Shown here: positions 37,901-52,900 of the stretch, piece by piece
Layout of the letters: each line of letters starts with the position of its first letter
Position numbering within the stretch: the first letter of the stretch is position 1
NCBI RefSeq assembly: GCF_963678635.1
Contig: NC_087067.1
Location: 50,276,233 to 50,340,232 of the forward strand
From: Symsagittifera roscoffensis
Taxonomy: Eukaryota > Xenacoelomorpha > Acoela > Convolutidae
Reading direction: 5' to 3'
Length of the DNA stretch: 64,000 nt
Position numbers and translations under genes: made by a program
The notes under the pieces: generated by a model
Told to the model about the DNA's origin: nothing
Databases searched by the model: none
Seen by the model: the letters and a program-made list of their open reading frames with translations, nothing else

Positions 37901-40900
37901 TCATAGAATAAAAAATGAGACTCCGAAGAAAATTAAATACCAAATCACAAGTTCTTAAATACCAAATCAAAACATATAAAACAATGGGTTTTTCCCTTCG
38001 ACTTTACCAGAAACAATTATTGACAGAGAGGCGAAGCGCAGCTTCGCACCACTTGCGATATAACACAATCATAAAAAAGCATGCGTCGAAAAAATGATAA
38101 ACGTTAAAAAAAAATAGTGAACCAAAAATTTCGTAAGTTTCGATGAAGGACACCTATGGCCCAATTAAAGCTGGAGGTACTTGTTTGAAAATTCTTGGGT
38201 TTGTTATACTTATGCGGGACGAAATGCGTAATCTCAAAACTTGGACTTTGCCCAAAACCTTAGTTTTTTCTCTAATAAAATAAGTAAGAACGGTAAAATT
38301 TTTTTAGATTTTTGAAATTTCCCAAAAACAATCTTTCTCTCATAAAAAAATAAGAACCAACCGTTTCTGCAGGAAAAATTCGTGCAACCACTTCTTTCGA
38401 TTGAAATTTTCATCTCAGATTTAATAGGGTAGTTTTTATTGAATTTCAAAAAATTTCACAAAAACTGCCAAAGTTCAAATCCGTTATCCGTAACTTTTTT
38501 CTGCTAAAAGCAGGTTGTGGCCGGTAAAGTAGAGAAGATTCCAAAAATCAAGTTTCCCGATAGAAAATTTAACCTGAGAATCGGCATGATGTTTTCGAGT
38601 AGAGTCACCAAAAACGGTCAAAATTTCAAAACTTTCACTTGTTTGAAGGCCACAACTTTTTTCTAAAGAAAAATGGGCGTAAAAAATTACAAAGATAAGC
38701 ATCCCATAACCTGCTGTGTCGATTAAACCTACGATATCAGATTTGGCAGGGCAGTTATCGACAAAAATCGAAAAATTGTTCAACAAATCAGAAAATTGAC
38801 ATTTCCGAGAATCATCGATTTTGTTTAAAACAATTGGGAGTAGCCGCTATGCAGAAGAATTTCAACCAAGCTGAAATTTCGATTGAACCCAAAAACCCAG
38901 GTTTAGCCGGGCAGTTCTCGAGAAAAGTCAAAAAGTTTCAAAACACGGTCAAAAAATCAAAACTTTGTTTTTTCCGAGGGCCATAATGTTTAAGCCCAAA
39001 AAATTGGTGCGTAGTCGCGTATTCAAAAGAGCTTACCATAAGCCGTTTTTTTGGACTGATTCCAAAATCTCAGATATGGGAAGTATTTTCCAGATAAATT
39101 CATAAAACTTAGAAACAAAACGCTCAAAAAATCAAAAAATTGAATTTTCCGCGGGCGATAACTTTTTGTGTAGAAAAATTGTGAGTCACTACCCCTTATT
39201 TCCAATTAACCAACAACCTCAGGTTTGGGCCGCTAGTTTTCGAGAAAAGTTAAAAAAGATTCAAGAACGATCAAACTTAACTATTCATAGGGCCCTAATT
39301 TTATGTGGAAAAATGTTTGGGCGTAGCCGTTTATGGCGTAGAGCTTTTCAAATCGGTTCTTTTCATTGAAACCAAAATCTCAGATTTGGTAGGTTAGTTT
39401 TTGAGAAAACGAAAAAAAAATCGCAAGCATCGGTCAATTATTCCCCCCACAGACTTTTCGAAGGCTGTAAACAAAAATGTAAAGCAAAACGAGACCACGG
39501 GAGCATGCAATAACACAACAACATTAGCGGTCTTTCTATGAATACCTCTTTTGGAAAATCGGCAGAAGTGTTTTTGAGAATGAAACTATTTTTTTATGCA
39601 AAAAGTGATAAAATTTTCCAAAGCGTCTCAAATAAAATAAAATAAAATAAAAAGCCCAATCCCATACACTTTCATATTACTTGCTTTTAGCGAACAGGAT
39701 TTCTAGGGAAAAAAATGCCAGGCAAGACATTTCAAATTCAAATTAGCCACTGAACAAAAGTTACGAAGCGGAAACAAGGCCGACAATCTTTGAGGAGACA
39801 TCACTTGAGCCAAAAAAAAAGATTTTGTAAACCCCCTGAAACTACCCTGTAGTAACTAAAACCCACACAGTAGCTAACTGTAGCTAAATTTGAACTTTCA
39901 TGAAATTGAGCATGTCATGCATATGACATGCTCAATTTCATGAAAATCCAAATGTGATTCAACTGATTTTTTTTAAAAGTAGTTGTTAACCCGAAAAAAG
40001 TCTACATTCCGATTTGATAACGCTTGCTAATCGCAAGCGCAAATATTCATTCTGATCAACTTCTTTTTGACTAGTTTTTTTCATAATTGACTATTTTTAC
40101 AAAGCAGAGAAATTTTTTTCAATACTTTGGAAATCCTCATAACAAGAATTCATTTTTGAAACCAAAAGCTTGGCTATTAGTCAGGCCGTTTAAACTCTTC
40201 TACTGCAAAGCGATTTTCATTTGAGTATATATGAGCTCACCCGGGTTGACCATCCAATAAAAAACTCCCCTCTCTTAGTATTTCTTATAGTAGGGAATTT
40301 CCGCTATCTAACAATTTTTTAATTTTTTTTAGTTCAAAAAATGCCAAAAACATTTCAATGTGTTTTTATACCGTAATTTTCGGTAAACACAACTTTGAAA
40401 AAATTTCATTTTTAGCTAATTATGCATGTGGTTTTAATTTATGCATTTCAAAAAAGTTCCGAAACAAAATGTTGAAATTTTTTTTCAAACATGTTTAGCG
40501 ATTCGAAACTCTTTTCAAGACAATGAAACATCAACTTTGCCAAACCATCTCATTTAGCGTCAAACGTGTTGTATGTTGGGTTCAGATATTGTTTGGCAAA
40601 TAATCTGTAAATAGCATTCAGCAAAAAGCTAACCTAACTCTAAAAATTAAAGGTTACTTCAGTAAACTCATGTGGCAAAATGCTAAACTCGGAGTTTTTG
40701 TAAAATAGAACTTTTAAACTGATTTAATTTTTGAAATGCCAAAAAATAATTTTGAAAATTTTTTGTAGAAAAAATCCCATCTTACAACTTTCTGGTGAAA
40801 ATTTTTTATCTTACAATATTTTTATAAGAAAGGTTCCCTATTTTGTAACATTCTTAGAGCCTAATTTTCGGAGAAATAGAAATATTCTTATATGAAAAAA

Positions 40901-43900
40901 TACGAGATAGCGATTTCCGGTCAACAGGAGAATATGGAATTTTAATGATAACTCCATGAACGAAATCTTCAAATAAACATCAAACGTCTCGAAGTTAAAT
41001 TCCACTAGAAACCCATTTGTTTCCTCTTGAAAATGGAGAAAACCAAATAAAGAGCACATTATCTAAATGAAATAAAAATTAAAACTAGTACCTAAACAGC
41101 AGGGGTAGATTTAGAGTTTTCGAGCCCTCTTATAACACAATAAAGACCCTGTTGAAAAAAATTCTTAAATTTAGGAAGCGGTGATAAAGCGGACAAAAAC
41201 TTGTTTCACTAGCTAATGAAGTACGTATAATGAAGCTATTAAGCCAATCAGGTTTATACCGTAAATCTTTAAGCCGAGTGTACAATCAGGTTTAAACCGA
41301 GTGAGCAAAAAGAAACAAAGAAAACGATAAATGGAAATTATACAGAACTGGAGTTAGTAAAATTAAAACAAACAGAAAAACAAATTTTGAATGGAATAGG
41401 TATTTGATACGCAGTCGTGATCAAACTATATCTTTTGGTTGCCGAAAAGGCAGATTTGAGAAAAATGATTCAGTGATTCTGATGAACAAATTGTTTACAG
41501 GAAAAAGTCCGAATTGAAAAATGTTCCAAAATGACAACGCTTGCAAATCTCAAACATCCTTATCGCATGCGTAGAAACTCTGAACACTTCAATGGACAGG
41601 TTAAAAAGCTACCCAAAAAAATTATAAAAAATCACTAAAATGCTAAAATTAATTTAAAATTTTTTAAAACAATAACTATAATTCCTGAGAAATTCTCACA
41701 AATTAACTATCTTCAATAATGGGGCTTAAGCTAAAAAATTCAGAAGAAAATGAGTACTGGAAATAACCGACAGAAATAAACAACAAACGATAGTCCGAAA
41801 AACTTTGTTTCGAACCACAAGCTTTAGTCGTTTCAAGCAGGTGTATTACCTCGGCGCCAGATACGCTGGACCTTTGATTGAATTCGAATTTTTAGACAAG
41901 TGCAAAGCAGAGCTTCGCACCACTTGCATTATAAAAATGAATGACTCTCACTAATTGCAGACGAACCGACAAATCGAACAACCAAAACATAAAATTTTTC
42001 CAAAAAATAATACTAGAATTGCAAAAAGATTCAAAATCTTGGAAATTAATAAACGGCACCTTTCGAAATTCGTTAACAGCATAAATATTTGCCTCATTGT
42101 TAGAATTAAAAACTTTTTTTACTAACCTCAAGCAGCGGTAGTCTAGCATTAGCGCCGCCTCCCTCTTCGCCCTCAGTTGGCACCTTGCTCCCGTCCATAC
42201 TCTTGTAGTAGTCCTTCAACACCTTCAGAGTGTCATAGAACTTATCAAGTTCAATCTGCATCAGAGTTATGTAATCATTAGTCAGGACTCCTAGACGATC
42301 AGGAAGCCACCCGTCGCTCATGATCATCTTCCGCTCCGCTTCCGCGCTTTGTTTTCTCTTATCCGAAATGTCCCATAGGAGCTCCTGAAGAGCGAATACT
42401 TTAGTATGCCACTCCGATTTGATCTCTTCGTCGTTTCGGACATCGTCGGGAACCAAGTTGAACTCCTCCTGGAGCTGAGATACATGAGCTTGTTTCTCAT
42501 CCGGTCGCATCAAGTATGTCTTGAAGTCCTCCCGAACTTGGTGCAAGTAGAGGATGCTGAGTTCGCGGGACTCTCGGATGTTCTTGAAAGTGACTTGGAG
42601 TCCCTTGACATAAGTGTCTTCGATGAACTCCCATTGAGGAGCGAGGATCTCTGCAACCTCCTGGAACAAAATTGAATTCAAATATTTAAAATTTTAACCT
42701 CATATAATCAGAAAAGTGAAAAAAAAATCAAGTTCAGTATAAAAAATCAGCTAGACAAAATTAGTTAAAAAAACAATGGATAAATCCATCTAATGGTGAA
42801 AAAATTGATAGCACTAAAAACTAAAATGAATCCAATAGAAATTTCAATATACGCTCTCATTTTAAATTTGACAATTGACAGTTTGCCAAAAGTTGCCCAA
42901 GAAATGGGAATTTGTTTGGTACGTCTAAAAATAGATCAGAGTCTATGAAGTTACTGAAAGATATCTCCAAAGTTTGCATACCAAGTCCACAGGTTCCTTG
43001 ACGCATTCCCAGTCATCATCCCCAGGCTGTGCGGGCGGAGGAGGTTCCGGGGCTCCTGCTGTCTCCCCGTCCCCTGCTGGTGGTGCTGGTTGAGGCACTG
43101 GCACTTCTGCTGGACTGGGACTCCGTTTAGTACCCTTGCCTTTGCCCTTGCCAGACGCAGACCGCTTGGAGTCAGAACCTGGAAAAGATGACTCACAAAT
43201 CAAATCAAATAAATTCCTTGATGTGGCTATTTGATTGGTTATGGCAGCTTTAAAGAATCCATTGCTATCATATGAATAGTCTTCTAAAAGAGGGATGTAG
43301 AAATTACTATGATACTGAGATGACAAAATAAAATGAATTTTCAGACACAGCTTTCTGGAAAATGAGCGGTCAGTTATGGACCCATGCACAATAATTCTAA
43401 GATTTTAGATTCAAAAAGTATTAAGTTCATCGCCTCGTACTTTACATCGTAACATCGCGGCATTCATGTTGATAGGCATGATGCATTTTATAACGAAACT
43501 AAGAGATGTACAAAATGTTATTATTTGAACATCTTCGAATCAAAGAACAGTAAACAACAATACATTGTTGGAATCTGAAACCACTGAAAACAAACATAGC
43601 TCGGCGATTTCGCCCAGTCAACTGAAATATTGTTCAGAGTTCTTTGGTCAATTAATTTTCTTATTTCAGTCATTGTCTCTCGAATCATATATTTAATTTT
43701 CTATAAGATTTTTTTTTACATCAAAATGCATTTTTCGGTGAATATCATTCCAATGGTTTCTAAAACCTAAATAAAAAAATTTTAATTTTCGTATCGACAA
43801 TAAGATTTCTGCAAAACTTTGAAATTTAGTTAGGAAAAGAAATAATAACAAAGTTTGTCTGGACATGGAGTACAATTTATCCAGTAGCAAGAAGCAGTCT

Positions 43901-46900
43901 AAGATTTCTGGCAGGTCTTTCGTGGGCATCGCGGTGGCACTCGCGGACGCTGCCGCCCAAACAGGAGTCATTATGCAAGTGAGTTGATTGGTAAAGTTTC
44001 ATTTGTATCACAATTTGCGAAAAAATTAAAAAACAATATAAATTTCGTCAAAAAATAATTTCATAGCAAAAATGGTTCCAAAATAGCTATGCGAAATGAT
44101 CTATTTTACCAGCATAACTCAAATCGGACTACCTCAATTTTTTTTATTATGCTAACAAGCCCAAATTGTTTTCTCTATGCGGCAGCTAAAATTATTTGCA
44201 GGAAGCGAGATCCTATTGAATTGTCTTACCCCCTGCCATTCAAGTAAAACTTTACCGTCTTTTCCATTGCAGCTTGACCCCCAATAAATTATAAACCTCC
44301 CAAATAATAACAAAATTCTTGGCGGGGGGGCTTTAATTTTTTGTTACTAAGCTGAGGGGCTATAATGAGAAAGAACCAATTTCACTGTGACTTGACCATG
44401 TAATAAATTGTTTCCAGCATAAGTCCACATTCATCACATTAATTTGTATAAATAACCATCATAAAAACACAATTTGGGAGATCGCCATTGGACAAAATAT
44501 GTCTGATTTCAGAAGACTTTGACCATTTCTCTGTTTTTCAGTTCTACTATGGAAACATGTTTCCCTTCTATATCTACAGATACACCTATCAGTCCTCCTC
44601 TGCCGAGATGGTGTCCTACTCCGTCTTCAGATCCCTCTTCCTTTTCCTCGTCTCCATTCTCACTCTCGCAGACTCCCAGGAGTATCCGAAGAGGTTCCGA
44701 GAGCTGAACCACTTTGTACTCATCATTAATGGCGTCTTGGCTATTTCAGTTGTGGCGAAGATCTTGGTGTTCTACGGGTCGGCAGCATATGTTTCGGTAA
44801 GACCCTAATTACCTTTCGAGTAGCCTTGAACTTTGAACAAACCGACAGCAGATACGAGGACAAAGTTTCTTTTGCTTTTATTCCTAAACTACTTGTATTA
44901 ATGGGCTTTTTTTGAGAAATTTTGGCACAAATCGAAACTGCAAGACAAAAAAATGGCATTAACACTTTAAACGAACGATTATGATGAGCCACACACTTTG
45001 ATACCTAATGTTTGACAGTGAGAATAAATTGTGAATAACAAAAGTTTCGAATTATATTGTGTATACTGAATCATGATAATTTCAGTGGCTATTCTGGGAG
45101 AGCTGTGTCGTGTGTGTGTCATTCTCAGTTATTCACCCAATTACATGGCGATATGTGACCAACATAGACAAGGCACAAGAGAAGAAGAAGCAGAATGCAG
45201 ACCAGCTCAGAAGGTCTTCTATGGACAGGGCCATGACTCTCATCGACGACAGCAGGACTGCCAGTTTCGCCGATAGTGGCCGAATGAGTTTCGCAGAAAT
45301 ACGAAGCGCAAAGGTAGGGGAAATACAAATAAAAAACCAGCAGAGTATAAACCAACCAAACTCCGCAGAGTATATAAACCAGCCCAAAAGTTACATCATT
45401 TGAATGAAATTTGCGTAACTTTCGTAACTGTTACATAGTTGTTACATAATATTACATAACAATTACGCATTTTCAGCTGGTTGATACTTCGGCTGTTTTA
45501 TATTTTGGCTGGTTTATATACCACAAACTAGATACTTTAAAAAAAAACGACGAATATTTTTCATCCCACTAAAGTTGAAACAAAAAAAATTCAAAGTTGG
45601 TTTAAAATAAAAAAAACAAGACTGCTCGCATCAGGACAAAACCTTGAATGTTCTGACAGCCCTTTAACTGGTCTCGGATAATTTGGTAAATGAAAATTTT
45701 GGCAAAACTTCGAATTTTAGGCTGACAATATTAAAAATTAAGTGTTGCAATGTGAATCGTGTACGGAAGATTAAAAAAACCAAGTAGCTGCCTCAATTCA
45801 ATTCGGAACGACTTTGTAGTGCAGGATAATAAAGCAAGCAGTTTAAGCCATACTTATGACAGGTTACTATAGTGGTGCGCACACTCAGCTGGCCAAATTC
45901 AGATCAAGCGATCAGTTTCCCGAGGGACAAGGGCTAGTAGAAGTAGTCTGAATAAAAATAACCACCCCGAGCATATATATTCCTCACTTTTTTTCGAAAG
46001 TCAGAACAAAAACATCGTTGAAATAGGAGATTTTTTTAACGTTTTGTCAAATTTTGCCAGTACTCTACATATGTTGCTCAATTAAATATCTAAAACTTCT
46101 CCAAAAACAACAGAAATTATTTAAAGCAGAGCAATGAAACAATTAAGTCGTTTCAGTAAGTCATTGATTGAATACTGGAACAGCATCAGGAACGCTCCCT
46201 TGTTCTTCTTCTGTTTCCTTTGATTGTTCCGACAAAATTTTAGCATGTTTAAAGACTTGTCTCTGGATTCCAGAGACCTACCAACGCACCAAATTGTGCC
46301 ACTATCCCGTGCACAGCTTGGCCTCGTAACGAAAAAGGACATGTCACATGACATGTAATTTTTGAATGGTCGTTTTACACGACTGGAAAAACTAAGTCTA
46401 TTAAGCAAGGTGGGAACATGTAGGTGGAAAAACTGCTGAAGAAGAAGGAAAACTGGGAGTTCTTCAAAGCCAAGAAACTGGTCGACCTCAGTTGGTCAGG
46501 CACCCTGCTGTTTCTCATTGGCTTCTTCAGTTCAGTGGCCTCGGGAATTGTGGAGATTTTTATCCCCTACTGTCAGGCGAAAATTGTGGGAATTGTGGTA
46601 TCAACAAGTGAGAACTTAGATTTAAAATTAGCCCTTTTTTCAGCAAAAACTAGATTGATTCAATAACTAACTAACAGAACAAAAAATCAAAATTAAAACT
46701 AGAAAAAGTAGAAAAATTAAGATTCATTAAAGCGGTAGCATGTTATACTCGAGCAAAAACTACAACATAGAGCGTTGACTTTAAATAATTCAGCAATCGC
46801 TTTTCTGTTCAAGGGTCCAATGAATAAGCTTGATATTTAAACTACTCACTTCGATTTAAATAGATGTATTAGAGTTATTCCAAACATTAGGGCCTTTAGA

Positions 46901-49900
46901 CTTGAACGTGAGTGGGGTTAATCCGAAGTACGTTCACTTCGTGATAGCGGTGGGACTGCTGATGCTGGCCAAGAGTGTCCTCATACTTCTGAGCAGCGCA
47001 TTCCTCTCCAGAGCCAAGGACAGGCTGGAGTACAAGATACAAAGTGTACTCTTCAGCAAACTACTTCTCGTAAGTCTACTTAGAAACCTATAACAACGTC
47101 TGCCGAAAAGCTAAACAGGCTTTGAAAGCGTTCTGTTTTTGATCTACTTAATTAATTCTGTTTTTAATTCAATTAATTAAATGAACCACCTATTCAGACA
47201 CTGCACCACGCATAGAAAAATAGTACAAAAACGGTTGAAAAAAAAAATGATCGAAAACTTTGCTTTGATTGTTGAGTCAATTTGTTTTGCCGCTTCGCAG
47301 GAGAAACAAAAGTTTCATGAAAACTTTTGCCTGTAAAAATCGGGGAAAAAAATAAAATTGGAAAAATGATCAAACAAACTATTAAAAACATTCGTGTGGA
47401 TTCCTGAGTACGATGAGATTTCTTTGTTAGTGCTGAGTGTGCTTTAGGAGAAGCAGCCGTTCTTTGACAGGAGGAGCAACGAGAGCATCATGCAGAGGAT
47501 CACGGGGGATGTGGAGAGCACTGCCTCCATCATCACCCACTCCTTCACCACCTTCGTCAGGTGCACAGTGAAGAGCATCGTCGTCTTCATGTTCCTCGTC
47601 GTATCCGTATGGTAAACACACTTCTCATTCTTCGTCTTTACTTACTTTTTGCCATTATTTTCCCCTTTTTCCGCCTTTCTTCATGTGTCTTATATCATGA
47701 GGCACTTCCACATTTTGAACAGGATAGCGCTATTTTCGCGCCTCATCCGTTACATCCTGGTTCCCTTGACATCACTTCAAAACCCGAAGAGACAGTGCTC
47801 CCCTTGGTCTGTCAAAATCAAGATTTAATTACAGAGCCCCATCAAATATTTGGCCGCCCAGTGGCTTTCAACACACGCCGAATTCTTGATTTTTATGTGG
47901 TCTTTAAGGGCTTTGCTGGCCGAAGCGATTTCTGGCCGAAGCGATTCCTTTAGTCCATGAAATATTTTCGAGTTACATCTTTTATTTCGGATCCACCTTC
48001 ACGAACTTTCGCCAAATTATAGCAACAATTAAAGCCCATATAGAAACCTGCTCATTTGGAAAATGCTCGACTGTATATTGAAATGAAGTGTGATTGTATA
48101 AGTCTTCCCAAAAATCCGTCTTTTGTTTCCAGTTGGGAGTTGTCATTTGTGATGTTGTGTGCGGTGCCTGTGCTTATTTATATCACCATCAACTACACGT
48201 ACAAAGTGAACGAATTGAGGGAGGAGATAGACGTCAACATCGACGATGGATTCGAACAAGTCTCAGAGTGCTTCAGGTACTACAATGTTAAGAGTTCGAA
48301 AAAACTACAAAAAGACATGAAAGTAATACGATAGAGAAAACTATAGATAGAAGTTCTAAGAAAACTTAGGCAGCCACGCCCAATGGAACTTTTCCTTCAA
48401 GTCGCAAAATTTGCATAAAACAATTAAAAGGACAACCGAATTGATAGGACTCAAAGTTTCACAAGGTTCAAGACAAAAACTAGACCCACGATAACTTGAA
48501 CTCAACTATTAATTTAGTCTAAAATTAAAATCATTCCTTAGTTTTTAAGGAACAGAAGCAAAGAATCATTGAATCACAATCAGCTCGTGTTGCAATGATA
48601 ATTCGAAGAAGTTAAAATTTTGCCTGTTTTCAAGGAAGATAAAGACTTTGAAGCAGTTCCGCACTGAGAAGTTGGAGTCTGGTCTGTTCACGAGGCGTCT
48701 CAAGGACATCGACAGACACAAGAAGAGTCTCAGCTACAGAATAGGACTATTCAAGGGATCTCTCAGTTTCATACAGGTAGTCATTATAGATATTAGTCTA
48801 ATGCCCCTCCCACAATTCTTTTGAAAAAAAACCGATTTCTTTCAAATGGAAAAACCAGATCAAATTGAGAGAACTGTTTTTACGTGATAGTAACTTGAAC
48901 AAAAAATTGAACAAAAAGTATATAAAAGTTAAACAAGCAAGAGCCGTCGATAGACCTCAAAATGAAAGACAATTTTTTGAGATAAACGCCAGGCTTATTT
49001 TTGTCCATTTGAAACACAATTCCCATCATTATGCTTGCCTTTTTTGTAAACCCCCAGTCTTGCGCGATGGGAAGGGGTGATGTCATCAATTTTGCCGCAG
49101 CGGTCCTTTGCTTCTAATGATGATTTGTTTAGTATTGAGCGGAGAAAGCGAAGACTACTACGACTCACTTGCACAATAATCTGTCAAAAACCTTGAAGAA
49201 GTAAGCAGTTGTTTAAAATCCGAGTAAAAGTTCTTTTTCCCCTGCTCTAGGTTGCCCTTCTGTTCACTATCCTGGTGTATGGTGGCCATCTGGTGATGAA
49301 TGACCTCGTGGACGGAGAGTCCTTCCTCATTTTCCTCTTCATGCACCCGGACATGATAGAGGGCATAGAGGAGATAGGACGCACATTCACAGAAATAGTA
49401 CAGAGCTACTTGTGGGTGAGGAGAATATTACATTCAATCAGCACAGTACAGCTTTCATTTTTTGGAACTAGAAACAAAACCGCACTAGTTTTCTATTCTG
49501 TACACAGTTTTCTAATCTCATTTTGGACTTCAGACGCAACTAATATAAAACCTCCAGTAATTTCAGAAAACTTCAGCTATAGTTTGATACCCACTCACGG
49601 TTTTTTTCGCGGTTAAGTGACTATTTGAGCAATTTCAGCCTGCATTTTTGCTTGTGAAAACCCAAAATTTATCTTATAACAGAAGAAAAAACGTGACAAA
49701 AGCGTGGAAAATGGAAAAAAAACGTGAAAAAACGTGGCAACGGCGTGAACAAAAAACGTTACTGAGGCGTGAAACATTTTGTAGCCTATTTAAGGCCATG
49801 CGTCTCATGGACACGCTGAACAAACTATACAACAGCGAAGAAGAGAGGAAGAAGGAGGAGAAAGTGGACCAGAGAGGGGGCTGCAGACCCCGGGGAGGAG

Positions 49901-52900
49901 GAGGAGACAAGAGGAGAGGAGGAGGAAACAGCAGAGTGGGGCAGTGGGGAATAGGGGAGATAAGCGACAGGGCGACCGTAAGACGCCTGAGAGGCGACGG
50001 AGATATTGAGCTACAAATAAGAAAGCGAAGAACTTGGGTAACCGCTTCTATTGTTAAGTTTCTATTACATAACACGCAAGGGCAAAATATATCAAATTGA
50101 TTCCTTGGATGTGGCGAAGAACGGTCAGAAATCATGAATTGAACAAAATTTAAGTTTCAAAAATAGACATACAGAAACAAGGATAGCCGATTGCTGTATA
50201 AATAACACAGAATGTTCCGATCATATTCGTAAAAAACTTCAAAAAACGGTTTCTTCTTTTGTTTTCTTCAAATTAGTGTCATTTTAGCGAGTAGTGTGAT
50301 TTGAGAACTATACAAACGCATGATAGGTTAGTGATTCAGGCAAGATCGACAGCATTTTTCATCAACAAATTAGTTATAAGCAAAAAATGAAAGAAAAAAT
50401 GGTCATAATTTTTGTACAATTGCTAATATATTTTTTTTGAAGATCTTTAAATAAGCGTTGAATGAAACATCTAATCTTCTTGATAGCTAAATCAACTTTT
50501 GTGAGCCTAAAAGAGTTTTAAAAGTAGTAAATTTCCAGATAACGAAAATTACTCGATCGCATTACTCGCTCGAAATTGAACGAAATTGAACTCAAAAAAG
50601 TAAAACCCGTTTTTCTAGACGCTAGGACAATTTTTTGAACTTTTTCAAAATTCGCTCGAATAACGGCTGATAGGGCTTCAATTTTGTACATCACTCGACT
50701 GTTTCCGATGATTAGTTGTGGTACCTGATTTTGCGTAAAAAAAAACTAAAACACAACCGAATACAAAGTTCCTCCCCATTTTCAACGGTCGGAAAAAAAA
50801 TTTAGCAAAAAAAACAAGGATATCCGGCTACTGAGCAAGTTGCACAGAATGTTCCAACCATAGTCTTAAAAATAAGAAATTTTTTTTTAAAATAGTGTCG
50901 TTTTTTTTCTGTGTGGTGTGATAAAAAAAACCTGAATGAAAAATAGAAATAAAGCAAATGCGACAGTCATAGTCAAATAGGCCAATTGGAAAAACTTTTT
51001 GCAGAAAAATAGCAAGAGAAACGAAAAAAAAATGTAATAACAATTTTAAAATTTTTTGTATGTTTTTTGCAGAAATTTTTTGAAGTTTTGATTCGCAAAA
51101 TGGCGCTAAAAACTCCAAAAATTAACTTTACTCGAGAAAAACTAAGTTTAAAAAAGCTATTGTGAGCCTGCATGCTCACCCTATTAGCTCGAAATTAGAC
51201 CAAAAAGCAAAATTTCAAACCGATTTTTCTCGACACTAAAAAAATTTTGGGAACTTTTTAATGTGGTTCGAATCACGACTGGAGGTAAAACTAAATTGGA
51301 AACTAAATTTCAGAACTAAATCGGAGCTCAGGAAATCTTCAGGAAAGTTAAAAACGTTCAATATTATACAAATAAGAGAAAATTTCGCATAACTTGAAAT
51401 TAATCAATAAGCGTTAAAAAACTGCTGTGATAATTATGATGAAATGAATCTATACATTCAGACTAATAAAAAGGTAAGCTAGTTGAACGCAGTGATTAAG
51501 TTCAATATCTCGTAAAAGCTGTTGCCCAATGAGCAACGTCTGCAGATCAGCCCCACCCTCCACAGACCAGAAGAGGTCAGGGGGTCAATCACATTCGAGA
51601 ACGTGCAGTTCGCATACAGGGTCAATAAGCCGAAAGGAGGAAACAGCAGTAACACCAGTATTAAACTGAACAGTGGGGAGAGCTCTAATGTGCTGCAGGA
51701 TATATCGTTCTCTGTCGAACCAGGACAGGTAAATAATGATGCCCTGTTTAAACATAAAATTTGCTCAGGCTAAAAACCTACAGACGCTTTAGAAACGCCT
51801 TTTCAAGGCCAAATTACCATTACTAATTGACGAGACTGAAATATTGAACAGAAAAATCTTCTGAAGTAGTTGAATAAAAGACAATTTCAAATAACATATG
51901 TGATACGAAAACTTCTAATAGATTTGTTCTCTTTAAGGGTCTATTAGAATCGGCGGAAGTCTGCAATATGCCAATATGCATCAATTTCATGGAAATTTGA
52001 GACCGACTGAATACTAATCAATTAGTTTATTAATATTCGACCTTAATCAAAATAATCAAATCAGTTAATTTCTTTGTGAACATCACGGATTCCCAAAACT
52101 TCAGGTGGTGGCGCTGGTAGGTCGAAGTGGCTGTGGAAAATCAACCTGTCTGAGACTTCTATCTAGAATGTACGAGCCCAACTTCGGTCAGATTCTGCTG
52201 GACGGACGTTCGATCCAAGACTACGAGTCTGGCTTCTTCCACCAGCAGGTGGTGCATGTAAGCAGTGAAGTGGAACTACTCAATAGGTCCATTAAGGAGA
52301 ATGTCCAGTATGGCATAATGGGCGCCAGCGAGATCGGTAAGGCACAGAGGAAGAAAACTCTTGTTGTTCCGACTTTCGTAACGAAAGTAACGGAATATTT
52401 GTGCTCGGGGTGGGTTTTTTTTTCTTCAGACAAATTTCGACATTTTAACTAGCCATTTTTGACCGAATTTTTTATCACCATTCGAAAACTATTCTTGTCC
52501 TGAGCTTAAAATTGAAAAGAATATTCACCTGTGATCATTTTTCGTAAAGTTATGAGGGTTTAAAGATTGCCATTTTGGCCAATTTGGGACAATTACCGCG
52601 CGATATATTTCGCGCTATAACGCGTATGCGAGATTTAATCCGTCTTAGAAATCGTTCCAAATTGGTTCAAGATTGAATGTCATAATTGATTTGTTAATAG
52701 AAGCAAAATCTATCACTTTGAACTTAATATGGCGTGTGGGAGAATGTTTTCACAAAAAATCTCTAACTTTTTAGAAAAAAAAATGTTAATTTTATTTTAT
52801 CACATTTAAAGTTTCCATGTTATTACAGCTCCATAGACCTCAAAAGGCAATCGGAACATTCAGGGCTTCGCCCTGATACGAGCAGTCTTGTTAAAAATTT

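Noticed and set aside
37580-38097. Frames after the 715-residue gene (108 and 60 codons)
   Set aside because: AT-rich composition, no splice support, no family resemblance.
47612-47953. Extension of ABC exon 6 as a long plus-strand frame
   Set aside because: It reads past a good donor (GTAAAC at 47612); the next exon at 48133 restores the transmembrane domain in phase.
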